64,000 nucleotides of DNA from Apteryx mantelli. Its lineage: Eukaryota > Chordata > Aves > Apterygiformes > Apterygidae. Under the pieces are notes generated by a model that did no database searches, had not been told where the DNA came from, and saw only the letters and a program-made list of their open reading frames with translations. Positions 1 to 10,430 of the stretch are shown piece after piece. The translations under genes and the position numbers were made by a program. The first letter of the stretch is position 1, and every line of letters begins with the position of its first letter. Location of the stretch: the NCBI RefSeq assembly GCF_036417845.1, contig NC_089981.1, positions 82,377,268-82,441,267 of the forward strand. Direction: 5' to 3'.

Positions 1-2613
1 TAAGTTGTGTTTTATTCTCTATTACTAGAAATTATGCTTGACAAATACATCTTCCCAGAGAAAAGGCTTGGCAACCTTAAGAAGTTGTTTTACTTTCCTA
101 AGGACCATGATTAAGGAATTCCACAGGCTGGGCTTGGAGCTGTGCCTTCATTCTCCTCTTCATATGTTCCAGGTACCTATTCTCCTTTTTTCCTGATATC
201 ACTATATATATGACAATTCCTAAGTCTTCAGGGAACTCCCCAGGAATTTCCCTGTTTTGGGTAATTTCCTCCCAGCAGTCAGTTTTTGAGAAATGTGAGT
301 TAACCAGCTCTTAATCTTTGCAACATGTGATTTACTGACACTGTTGAGTGCAAGCTATAGAGTCGGACTGTCCTAGCCCTCACCGGAATCTCAGTAAATT
401 TCCTTTGTGCAGTTATTGGTATTGGCCAAACCTCTGATAGTACAAAAAAATCTAATCTTGTTTGTTTGTAAAGGCCTGTCTCTTGCTAAACCATATTAGC
501 CAGCACTTTTGTTAGTTCAACCCTTTCATTCTTCATTAACAAACTCCTGGATCAATATTGGTCCTGCTTAGACCGGGACAGATGTCAGGCAAACTAGTCT
601 ACTGGATCATTTTTTTAATTTTAATTGTGGCTATCCTTGCGCTGTTGAATCAGTGTGTGTTTTGTTGAAACCTGTCCTTTTCTTCTCCACGGAAATTCCA
701 ATTTTCCTTTACATCTTTCCTTCTGAGTTTTTCTTCCAAAACACTTTGCACAGTATTTAAGGTTTGAGAAGTTCATCCTTCTGAGGTACCATATATATAA
801 ATATATAAAACAGGAATTTTAGTAAATGTATGTAAATTATATTTGCTCACAATGGATAAAATAAATAAAATAAAAAGGTTGATATCAAGAGTTTGAACTG
901 AACTTTCAGTTATGCTATGGATTTATCTTTACTGCAATTATCTTAGGAGGTGCTGAATGGTGTTTGGCAGTTTCCTTGTTACAGCAATGCTAGTAAGTGG
1001 GTGTCTGTACTGGAGCAACTATAATGTTGCTGCAGTCAATGCAGTGCTATTTCATAGCAATCCAGATCTGGACTGGTTTTTGCTATTCTCTTTATTGGGC
1101 CACTCTGTCATTCGTAACAACGCAGATACCCCCACAAGCAGCAAGAAATAATTAGCTTTTCTGTAAGATGGGTCATTCCCCTAAGTCCTAAGCGTGGCAT
1201 GATTTACTTCCACAGCAGGCTTGACAAATCCTCTTTTCTGACTTCATTCTTCTCACCGGAAGGCTCATTCAGCTGTTGCCAGTTTGTGTTGTGTTAAGCT
1301 CGGGAAGGGAAGTGAGCAAAAGTCTTTTAAAGCAGGAGGAGTGGATTTGTGAGCCTGAGACCTTCAGTTGGGGCTGGTGTCCCATTGTTAGTAGGGCAAG
1401 TCAACATTTATCTAATTACCGTCTGAGAATACATTTCCTGATTGCTGCATTGTGCTTTCTGTACTTAATGCTTGGCAGTATTTCTGTCACAGTGTTTTTA
1501 ACAGCTTTAATCACTTCCTTTGATTTTAATTTACAGATCAGCCGTGCCCTCTCAAGGTTAAACCTACTTTGTCTGTCCCTTTCCAAATCAATTCTTCACA
1601 TTCTTTAGAAATTTAGCAAATGGCAGAAAGTCACATTCCAAGACAAATATGCAGCAGCTGTGAGGGTAGATTAACGAATCTTAATGTACTTGTTTGTAAT
1701 GCTATTCTTGGGACACAAAGGTTATCTTTTGTACAGGACTACTGGCAAAAAGAAAACAAGCTATTGAGGCAGCAAGGTCTGAAGATGATAAAGCTTGTAT
1801 AGAAAAAAATGAGTCTGGTCCTAATTATTTTTAGGTGAGTTCATCAAATTACGATTAGCACATATAGCTTCTTCTCCTGCCTGATAGGCACAAGTCTGAC
1901 TTTCTGACTCGCTCCATTCTAACCTGAATCGTAGCCTCTCTTGGGTGCCCACTCCTGTGAGTACCTGGACAGAAAACCTTGTTTCCTCATCCATTTCTCC
2001 TTTTCTGTTATTTCTGAACCCACAGCCTCCCTTCCTGATATTGGTGAGAGCCATCTTTAACTCCTCCTTATTTCATATGCTGAGACCGACCACAAGTTTT
2101 ACTACCTCTTTCTCTGTGTGATGTCTCTTGTGTCCATTGCGTTAATTATCTCTGGCCTGGTCTGTCTGGACAGCCACCAATGTCATCTTGGCCTGCCAGC
2201 CACCTATGTGGTTCTCTGCAACTACTACTATATGGAGCTGCTCAAAATTATTGCTTCCCTTGGTTGTTTCATTAGATAGCACATCTCTGCTCCTTTCCCA
2301 TGGCTGATCCTGTTCGAACTTCTAGTCCATCAACTCCCTGTTCCTACTGTACCTCCTTGCCTGCTTTTACAGTCTGCTTCCTCCAACCCCTATTTGCAGA
2401 GTAGTACTATCTCAGCTTCCTAATATCCTCTCTTCTCCATGCTGTCTTCCAGTTCTTTACTTACAAATGCTCTTTTTGAGATGATCCACAAGATCTCCGC
2501 AAGCTCCATTTTTCAGTTCCTCCTCCAAACTCAGCTGATATCATTGACAACAGCAAGAAGCTGGTGAACTAAGAGCTGATGTGTTTTGTCCATTCTTTTT
2601 CCTCCCTCCCCTT

Positions 2614-2625
2614 CCCCCCCCCCCC
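2614..2625. repeat. Poly-C run of 12
   Basis: An uninterrupted run of 12 C bases follows a C/T-rich stretch. The next 150 bases are rich in AAATTTT and GAAAA-type words. Similar words occur around 44.6-45.0 kb and 51.7 kb, so this may be the edge of a very old interspersed repeat. That link is a guess from word similarity only. Confidence 0.8.
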
Positions 2626-3807
2626 AAATTTTGGGAAAAATTTTACTTCTGTTAGACTGAGAAATCTGGGGCAAAACCCAGAGGTTTTTGTGGTGTTGAG
2701 ATGAAAACAAATTCATGTTTTCTGAAACCAAAAATTCAGCACCTAACATGAAAAAATTATTTTTTCATTGGAAAACATTTCTTTTTTAATCAGAACAGTA
2801 TTGCTAACTTTTTTAACCTGCTTCAAATCCTTCACAAAACACTAACACAGTCATTTTTAGTATTGCTCTGCTCGTCTATCAGCTCTCCCCTTTGCCCCCA
2901 CTGTTTCTTTGTATCTCTCTTTGAATTGTGAATTAATCAGGATACAGACAGATACCTTGTGCCTGGAATGTTTTGAGACCTACTGAAATATAAATAATCC
3001 TCATAGATGGTTAATACTTGGCAAAATGTGTTAGGACATGTTTGAGGCTGAGGGGCTCATAGTTGAGGGACAGGGATGGAATTAAAAATCCCTTACACAG
3101 CAGATAATTTGGGTGTTGATGTTACTTAATCCATCTGGATAATTTTAACGTTGGCATTTCATGTGGTGTAGAAGTGAATAGCATCTGGTATTGCTCTGTT
3201 TTCCACGCACGGGGGAGGAGATAGGGAAGGCCTCAGCATGGACTTGCACCCAGAAGGCAGTGAAGAGCCTCTAACCAGCAAAGTTGCACAGTGTGGAGGG
3301 CTGCAGGAAGCTGGTACTGCTTTCCCAAACAGGCACTGTGAACTGTGGTGCATACTGGAGGATGACAGCAAAAAAGTTTAAATTTCCTATGGAAAAATCA
3401 CTGGTATTTTTAGATCAGTGACAAGAGTTTGACTGCTCCTTTTGACCTCCCTGTGGTGTGATCTGACTTTGGACCTACTGCCTTTCCTATATCCTCTTTG
3501 TTTCAGTGGGAGAAAAGGTGTCCACTACACGTCTGGTGAGCAGGTCTATTTATTTAGTCCTTGCAGGAACATGGTGCTTTTCTTTGATTTTGTTTGTTTG
3601 TTTTTTAGTAGCAAGCAAAATAAATGGTGGCACAGCCCAGGACTCCGTTGAGTACTTCTCTTCCAGCATCCTGCCTGGTGGGTCCTCACTCAAGGCTGGA
3701 GATCTTTGCTACTAACAAGACTCTGTGAATAATAATGAGCAAGAATACTGAGAGTGTGTCTTAGACCTCCCCCACACGCCTAATTTCAGTACTATTATTA
3801 TATTTTT

Positions 3808-3826
3808 TTATTATTATTATTATTAT
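3808..3826. repeat. (TTA)n microsatellite
   Basis: About six copies of TTA/ATT lie in a longer AT-rich patch (3791-3840). This is a simple repeat with no sign of function. Confidence 0.85.
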
Positions 3827-6288
3827 TTTTTGTAATAATTGTATTTCTCCCTTCTTTGTTCCTCCCTCTCGCACTATAAAGTGTGATCCCTCGTAGGGAT
3901 CTGCTGTGCAGCCGCATTAACAATACATGGTTAAAAAGAGTAATTTGGGGAGGGAAAAGGTGAGAGAAGGAGAAGAATTAAGATGACAGTCTGATTGGGT
4001 TGTGCTGGCACAGACACCAGCATCCCATAAGCCCAGTTTAGACTCTGCTGCTACGTATCATCTCTTGTGTATACAAAACGTCCGGAGATTTCATGTGAGT
4101 TTTGCTTGACTGTAGACAATAGAATTGCTCCCCTTCTCCACTGCTTCCAAGCACCATTTCCTAATTTAGACAGAAGAGGCACAACTCAGAGGTGAATAAT
4201 AAGTCTGTTACAAGTCAGCGTGTGTGCATGTCACCAGCGTAATTTACTGACCAGGGCTGCATAGTAGTAAGTAAAACAAACAGGCAACGGTTGCTTGAAT
4301 CTGGAAAGTAAAGTAAAGCAAGCACTCTGTGTGTTCCCCAGAGTTAGACTGAATGTGGGTCCTGCTACTGCGCCAAATTTATGCTCTTGACCTTGCAAGT
4401 GAAGCAAGGACCCTGAGACATCAAGTGTCCACCCTGAAAAAGGGAGAGTACCTCTATAATATACCTCGTCTAGTCCTGAATGCCTCAGTATTGCATTTAT
4501 TCAATGCCTATTTACTGGTTTCTAGGCCATACTACAGCAGGCCTGAGCACAACTCACCAAAAATATACATTTCATTCTTGTAAATTAACAAACTCAGAGC
4601 TCACTTTTTTGTGTCTGAGGAGAAATTCATTTTTTGGACATCAAGAGATGCTGGTTTTTTTGGTCTGTTTTTCTTTTCTCAGCCTTTGTAGGATGAAGTT
4701 TGTTTAAACCAAGTTTTTCTCCAACGTTTTCTATTTTCAGGGTTGGATTGTATTGCCGTGGCCTTATTCTTTAACAGCAGCATCCTGAGGGATCCATAAT
4801 CACTGGCACTTATTTTGCCTTTTCTTGGTGTTCCTGGGAATTGGAGCATTCAGCAATGGGAAATCAGGGTAGAGCTGGGAGCTGGTGGCAGGGCAGTAAG
4901 GGGACTTGGCTGAGGTCTCTGCGTGAGCGTTTGGCTGTGCTTCTCAGGCCCGCTTGTGTTTCATGCACTCACTGCCAGTAAGATTTTCACAGTACCAAGA
5001 TTCTTCGACTTCTTTCTGTCCCATAAATAGCTGAAACTTATTTGCACGGTGAAGGCAATGGAGGTGATTTCCAGATTTCCTTTTCACAGTGCTGCTTACC
5101 TATGTGACAGCTGCCTGACTAGTCGAGAAAACTTTTCCTTTTCTTGCAAACTCCCACCTCCTCCCCCCATCGCTTGCCCTTGCTTGTACAGAGCAATCAA
5201 GTAAAGAAGGTCTTATGCAGTTGACACAAATTCAGGGTTTTGTTCACACAAATATTTGCAAAGTCTTCCTTCAGGGTGTTCACTCATGGCTTGTTAAGTA
5301 GGGGGCAATGATTATTTCAGTGCCAGCCTACAATCTCCTTGCAAAGGTGTTGCAATTCCGCTGTGGAAAAAATCCGTTTTGCTCCAGTGCATGCTCATTA
5401 TTTCACTCAAATCATGTCACTCACCAATATACTCCTTTTTTTCTAGGGCTTATGTTACGAAACTATCCCCTTTAAGCTAACCACTATGGGAAAGGAGAGG
5501 CTTGATTTTGAGTGAATGTCTTTGATGCCTTGGGTAGTTCATGTAAAGATCTGCCTCTATCTTGCCTTGACTGACAAGACCTTTTCTATAAATTTGAGCA
5601 ATTAAGCAGCCCAATAGCAGCTGCTAAGGAGATCTACTGAGCACAAACCTGACAAAGATTGCTGTGCGGATCTCCCACTGTTCCTCGGGTTCTGAAACAC
5701 CATCTGCAATTTAAAACTGCAAAAGGCGACCTGACTCTGACAAGTCAGGTGAGTATGTTTCTGTGTTTGCTCTGTGTCATGGCTCCTGCTCATGAATAAA
5801 GCAGTAGATTTTGCTGAAGTGGGAAAGAATAAGTGTTCAATTTACTCTGAAGTTTGTCTCTTTTGGTCTCAAATGTTTGTTGTTAAAAATAGCGATTTTT
5901 AATATTTTTCTACTCATATATAAACATACGCTCATTTAATCATGTGTGAGACTACAGTGTATGCATGGCCATATGTGAAGAACTCACTGTAGCAAACTCC
6001 ATGTACTGATCTAAAACTCCGGTTTAGCAAATTTAAGCGTTTGGGTTAATAGGAGCCTAGAGGAACAAACATCAGTCAAGCAAAAGGGGGAACAAGCTCG
6101 TTTGACTTAAGTGTATCAGCTGAGGACACAGCCCAAAGCACAAAAGTCTGTGTGCCAAATTCAGTAGCTGATCTTCTCTCCAAGTTAAATGTCAAGTCTG
6201 GGGTTTCTGCGTGGACGTTTTTAAATACAAGTATGTGAGGTGTAGAATGATCTTGTGGCTTTAGGGCTTGAGCTACTTTTTATCTCTC

Positions 6289-6306
6289 TTTTTTTTTTTT
6301 TTTTTT
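6289..6306. repeat. Poly-T run
   Basis: Eighteen consecutive T bases follow a TCTCTC stretch. It could be the antisense poly-A tail of a lost retroposon, but no element body could be recognised on its 3' (plus) side. Confidence 0.8.
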
Positions 6307-7242
6307 GACAAAGAAAGTTGTACCAAAGACACTGCTTGCCTTCTTCATCAAAGGTTTAAGATAGAAAGGCAGCAAGTATCAGAGGGACTTGGCCAGTGGT
6401 GGGCTGCTTGGAAGGATGAGAAATTTAAACCCTTTCTGGTCCCCTGGGCCATGTCCCTCCTTGTCTAATCGGCTCCATTCATGGCTTAGCAGCTACGGCT
6501 GGGTCTGAGCCTGCTGGGAGGGCGGTGTGTGCTGGAGGGAAACCTGATGGTTGCTTTCACCTCTCTGGCTGCAGCTGTGGGAGTGACCCAGCACCAGTCC
6601 AGTACTCGGGGGGGTTGGAAGTGGTAACTCCAGTATCTGAATCAGTCTTTGGAGGTGCTTGTCTCTCTCCAGAGATTGTAGCATGAACTCAGTGGCAGCT
6701 GGCTCCTAACTTGGGCTAAAAGGCAAGTGGGATAAATCCAGGATTAGATGCCCTCATCAAAGCGCAGGTGACATCTGCAGGCCTAACCCTGCTAAATGGA
6801 CGGAGCTGCAGCTGGGCTGCTTTCTCCCTGTGCGACAAAATAGGGAACCTACCAGCTCCCTGTAAGTGTGCGCGATGGACAGAGCCCTCCAGGCTGCCCC
6901 TGCCAGGGTCAGTCCTGCCGGAGACCTCCACCAGCAAGGTGTGTGTGCCCCCAGAGAGGGCAACCAAAGGCCTCTGGGCCTGGTGCAAGCTCGGGACAAC
7001 CCATGTGGGACTGGAGGAAGGCCTGTGTTGTGCAGCAAACTTGCAGTATGTGTCTGAAGCATTGGCTGGTGGCTTTATTGCCTCCGGGCGAACCCCACTG
7101 CCCCGTGGGAAGAGCCTGCAGGACACTGCTTTCTGCCTCAGACCTTTTCGCTAAGCCTTTGTCCTTTCGGGAGTAGATGAGCCCTCGTTCGTACATGTGC
7201 CCCTCTTCTGGGCAAAGACGTGCCATCTCTCGCAACTCGCCG

Positions 7243-7264
7243 CTTGCCTCCCTTCTGCCGCAGG
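7243..7264 (+). promoter_or_regulatory. GPHB5: Splice-acceptor-like tract abutting the GPHB5 start codon
   Basis: A pyrimidine-rich tract ending in CCGCAG lies directly before G-ATG, so an AG acceptor would leave a single G before the start codon. Glycoprotein hormone beta genes such as FSHB and TSHB commonly have a non-coding first exon joined just upstream of the ATG. I infer that GPHB5 here may likewise have an untranslated exon further upstream. The alternative is that the tract is chance and transcription starts nearby. No TATA box was found within about 100 bases. Confidence 0.4.
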
Positions 7265-7468
7265 ATGAAGCTCCAGCACGTGGTCCTGGGCTCTCTGACT
7301 CTCCTGCTGCTGGTGGGCTGCCTCAGCGCCCTGAGGACCTCCGGCATCAACCTGCGCACGTTCATCGGCTGTGCCGTGCGGGAGTTCACCTTCCTGGCCA
7401 AGAAGCCTGGCTGCAAGAGGCTGCGCATCACCACGGATGCTTGCTGGGGCCGCTGCCACACGTGGGAG
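7265..7468 (+). CDS. GPHB5: GPHB5 coding exon 1: glycoprotein hormone beta-5 (thyrostimulin beta), residues 1-68
   Basis: This exon encodes the N-terminal half of the secreted cystine-knot hormone subunit that pairs with GPHA2 to form thyrostimulin, a ligand of the TSH receptor (family knowledge). Residues 1 to about 22 form a signal peptide: a positive start, then a leucine-rich core ending near LSA. The mature part carries the family signature GCAVREFTFLAKKPGC and then ITTDACWGRC. Its cysteines are C36, C50, C60 and C64, and C19 is in the signal peptide. The start is the ATG that gives the family's usual N-terminus. An earlier in-frame ATG at 7220 would add 15 residues in front of the signal peptide and is rejected. 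The exon ends after TGG GAG with donor GTGAGG, phase 0, exactly where the protein continues in the second exon. Confidence 0.95.
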
Positions 7469-9572
7469 GTGAGGGCTGCCCGGGACACGGGGGTGAGTGA
7501 GGGTGTCTGTCTGGCACTAACTCCTGGGGGGTGTGATATCCCTTAGTCACCTTGCAGCTTCCTACGAAGGAGCTGGGAAGGTGGCCCCGTGGTAGGGCTC
7601 TGCTCCTGGAGGAGCTGTGTTGGGATCCTGCCTCTGTCACAGGCTTCCTTGGCCCCCGGCCGGACGACTGCCGCATCCCTGCTGCCACTGGAGAGCTTCT
7701 CCAGGGAGCTGCTGTCTGCCCCATGCGTGTGCGTGCAGCACCTAGGGGCCAGATGGGACCTGGTTTCATATCCCAGAGCGTAGCTGTGGCGATCGTGAAC
7801 AGCAGTAATGGCAAGAGAGCGTGGGGCTTTCCAGAGGTGCAAACGAAGGCAAGGGCCGTGTCCCCCGTGGTGACCGCCTCGTTGCCGCTGCCAGCGGCCG
7901 AGCACTTTGCTGTAGATTGCTCCCTCCCCCCCCCCCGCCTCAGAGAGGGATGTGCCTCACGTGACAATATTAATGAAGCACTTGTGTAATACTCTTATTA
8001 TGCAATTTGAAAGCCTCTTGCAGCTTAAACACTTAAGGAGAGGAGGCCTTTATTACTTTACTGGAAGAAAATTCCTTTGAGATTAAGATGGAGCTCCCAA
8101 TTGATGGGTAATATATTTTGTTCCAAAAAGCAAATCCCAAAGATAATGCCTGGTTTCTAATTCGGTCCTGTTTTAAATCACAGCCCTGTATAAACACAAA
8201 GGAGCTGGTTTGGGGGTGTGGAGAGGGAGCAAGAAAGTGCGTAAGTAAGTCTGCACACACTTCAGAGAACAAGTTTCCAGCTAACTTCGTCTTTCTTCCA
8301 CTGAAACGCTCACGGGGCCCGACCCAGATTGATGTATTCAGGGAAACTTCCAGGGACTCCAGAGGGATTTTGCCCACATAAAGGCAAGGGCTCTCTGTAG
8401 CTGAGCAGAGGAGGAGGAGTCATGGCCCGTGTGCCAACTCTCACCCTCCTCTTTCACCGCTTCGTGGGAAGCAGGGAAAGGCCACCGGCTGCCAGATTTC
8501 CCCTGTCGAATACGGGTCCTTCGAGGGACCCCTTGCTGCCCCGTGGCACCTGCTCCCTGAGCTCCTCTGACGGCCCTAGCACGATCCCTTACTGCGCTGC
8601 AGCTGCCACCGGGAGGCAGTTTAGCTAAATGCATCTGCTTGTGGGCTCAAACAGCTTCTCAAAAGGACCGTGATATGTGTGGATGGATGGGGGGTTGATA
8701 AGGGGAAGGGTGTCTGGATATCTCCCCGCTGGGACATTGTCTCTGTTTTTTTCTCCATCATCATTTTCTGTTCCCAGGGTAGGAGCTTTACACAGCACGG
8801 AGGGGAAAAAAAAATTAAAATACCTCCTGGCTGTGTTACCTTATGCTGTTCCCCATCTGTGCAAGGGAGAGGATTATAGCGGCTCCCATTCCTGTCTGTC
8901 TTGCCCCTCCTTGGAGATTTTGGAAAAAGGGGGGCTTTTGTTAAAGAAAAACTCACTTTTCACCAAAAGCAATGCCGCTGTGATAATGCATGAGAGTGTG
9001 GGTTTCAGAGCCTTCAGTTTCCCATCTTCTCCTGCTGTCTAAGGTCAAACTGCAGCCTTCTCTGCTGGTGTTGTTTGAGCACATTCCCAGCAGGATGTGC
9101 AAGTCTGACTGGGAAGACTGGCCTGGCTGAAAACCCCCAGTCATTTGGCACCTGGATGCACCTCTTGTCTTATGGCAGCCTGTGCAAATAGAAGGGTTTC
9201 CAGCTGCAAGCATTTTCTTTGATGGGAAATCAATGCTTTTGGAAAGAAGCAGCTGCTTTTGGCAAGCATGTGCATTTGGTCGAAACACAAGTATTCTGCT
9301 AAACCCCAGCTTTTTGGATAGGCTTTTGTCTTCCTTCAGGCAGCCTTAATTGGAACTTCATGCTTTAAGCAAGCACGCACATGCACATACACCCATTCCC
9401 CTGATGACAGGGTCCCAAGAAGCAGGTGTTTAAGGGTGCAACCTAAGAATTATTTCCATAGTCCTTTCCATCTTGATCTGGTGGCTCCTGTATTTACACT
9501 GAACCCCCTTGAAGATACTGAGACTCTGGATGTTTTTTCTTGCTTCTTGCCTGATGCCACATTTCTCCACAG
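7469..9572 (+). other. GPHB5: GPHB5 intron between the coding exons (2.1 kb)
   Basis: The donor is GAG|GTGAGG and the acceptor is CTCCACAG|AAG, with phase 0 on both sides. The interior has moderate GC content and a poly-C run near 7925-7935. Open frames inside it are long only because of composition. No recognisable second gene, RNA gene or transposon was seen. The intron sits at the typical position for glycoprotein hormone beta genes, between the two halves of the cystine-knot domain. Confidence 0.9.
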
Positions 9573-9761
9573 AAGCCAGTGCTGGAGCCACCTTACATTG
9601 AGGCTTACCATCGTGTCTGCACCTACAACGAGACCAAGATGGTGACGGTGAAGCTGCCCAGGTGTGCCCCCAACGTGGACCCATTTTACACATACCCAGT
9701 GGCCATCCGCTGCGACTGCGATGTCTGTTCCACGGCGACTACTGAATGCGAGACCGCCTGA
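9573..9761 (+). CDS. GPHB5: GPHB5 coding exon 2: glycoprotein hormone beta-5, residues 69-130 and stop
   Basis: This exon encodes the second half of the cystine-knot domain, starting [16 protein letters not shown] and ending [10 protein letters not shown] before TGA. Cysteines are C84, C99, C115, C117, C120 and C127, which makes ten in the mature chain. The CDC-x-x-C cluster is the knot core. One N-glycosylation sequon (N-E-T) is at residue 87. The total of 130 residues equals the usual vertebrate GPHB5 length. As is known for GPB5, the chain ends soon after the last knot cysteine and lacks the long C-terminal seat-belt extension of FSHB, LHB and TSHB. That is normal for this family and not a truncation. 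The gene appears intact, with no frameshift or premature stop. Confidence 0.95.
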   Translation, partial: KPVLEPPYIEAYHRVCTYNETKMVTVKLPRCAPNVDPFYTYPVAIRCDCDVCSTATTECETA

Positions 9762-10325
9762 GCTCTCCTTTCCCAGGTCCGGCTAGGACGGGCCAAATTC
9801 TTCCCTGGCTTTATACCCCTGGTACCTCCAGAATTACAGAGGGTGTAAGTCAGTCCAGAATTTGATCCATAAATCTAACGCTCCTAATCACTGACTTCTT
9901 TGGGCAGACGAGGCTTAATTGCCTCTCCCCATCCTGCTGGTTAAAGCATTGCTGATGTAGAGATATAGTATACAGCCTTGCAACAGCAAATCCTATGGAA
10001 AAAAATGGATGCAGTTTCCCTTCCTTACAGGCATTTCGTAGTATGTGACTTTTCTTCATGCACAAAGTGCACATGGTCTAGCCAGTCACAGAGGGGTGGA
10101 AACTGGGTACAAAGGCATTATGGTCTGTGTAACAACTTTTTATTCATTTCAGTTTTTAACACCTTTTCAGGAATGCAAATGCAAAAAGCAGCATTCCCCC
10201 CTCCTTATCACTTCTTCTTAGGCTGAGGTCTGTCAGGAGCAGCTGTCAAAGAAAAGGCCTTCAGGCCGATGAAGCGGAAATTGGGTATTGAAATTACAGC
10301 CTTGCAATTAGGATGAACGCAACCT

Positions 10326-10430
10326 AACCCTTGACTCAGCAAGGTACTTAAGCTCATGATCAAGTGTTTTGCTTAGTATCTGTGTACTTGCAGTTAAGCA
10401 CATATTTCAGTGATTTAATTGGAGCTATTA
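10326..10430. repeat. Decayed palindromic interspersed element (partial)
   Basis: The stretch contains ACTCAGCAAGGTACTTAAGC followed by other TTAAGCAC-type words. It matches the left end of the better preserved element at 58433-58590, where CAGCAA-ACA-TAAGC begins one arm. Repeats built from CAGCAA...CTTAAGCACATG words are familiar in bird, crocodile and turtle DNA. The class name is uncertain. It looks like a non-autonomous DNA element with inverted arms. Confidence 0.45.

Larger units (their letters stand above)
1..7263. other. Intergenic region upstream of GPHB5
   Basis: No open frame here resembles a known protein, and none has convincing splice signals plus coding composition. The first 1 kb is AT-rich, with overlapping AATAAA hexamers at 860-874. 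In mammals the gene upstream of GPHB5 in the same orientation is PPP2R5E, so this could be distal 3' flank of that gene, but no PPP2R5E coding sequence is visible. Simple repeats are listed separately. From about 6.7 kb the GC content rises towards GPHB5, which lengthens chance open frames on both strands. Confidence 0.6.

Noticed and set aside
6716-7235. Several overlapping frames of 100-136 codons on both strands before GPHB5
   Set aside because: They are mutually overlapping shadows in GC-rich flanking DNA. None matches a protein family, and the GPHB5 start is fixed by its signal peptide.
7220-7264. Upstream in-frame ATG that would extend GPHB5 by 15 residues
   Set aside because: The extension is basic and would push the hydrophobic signal core away from the N-terminus. 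A splice acceptor appears to lie between the two ATGs, and the family begins at the second.
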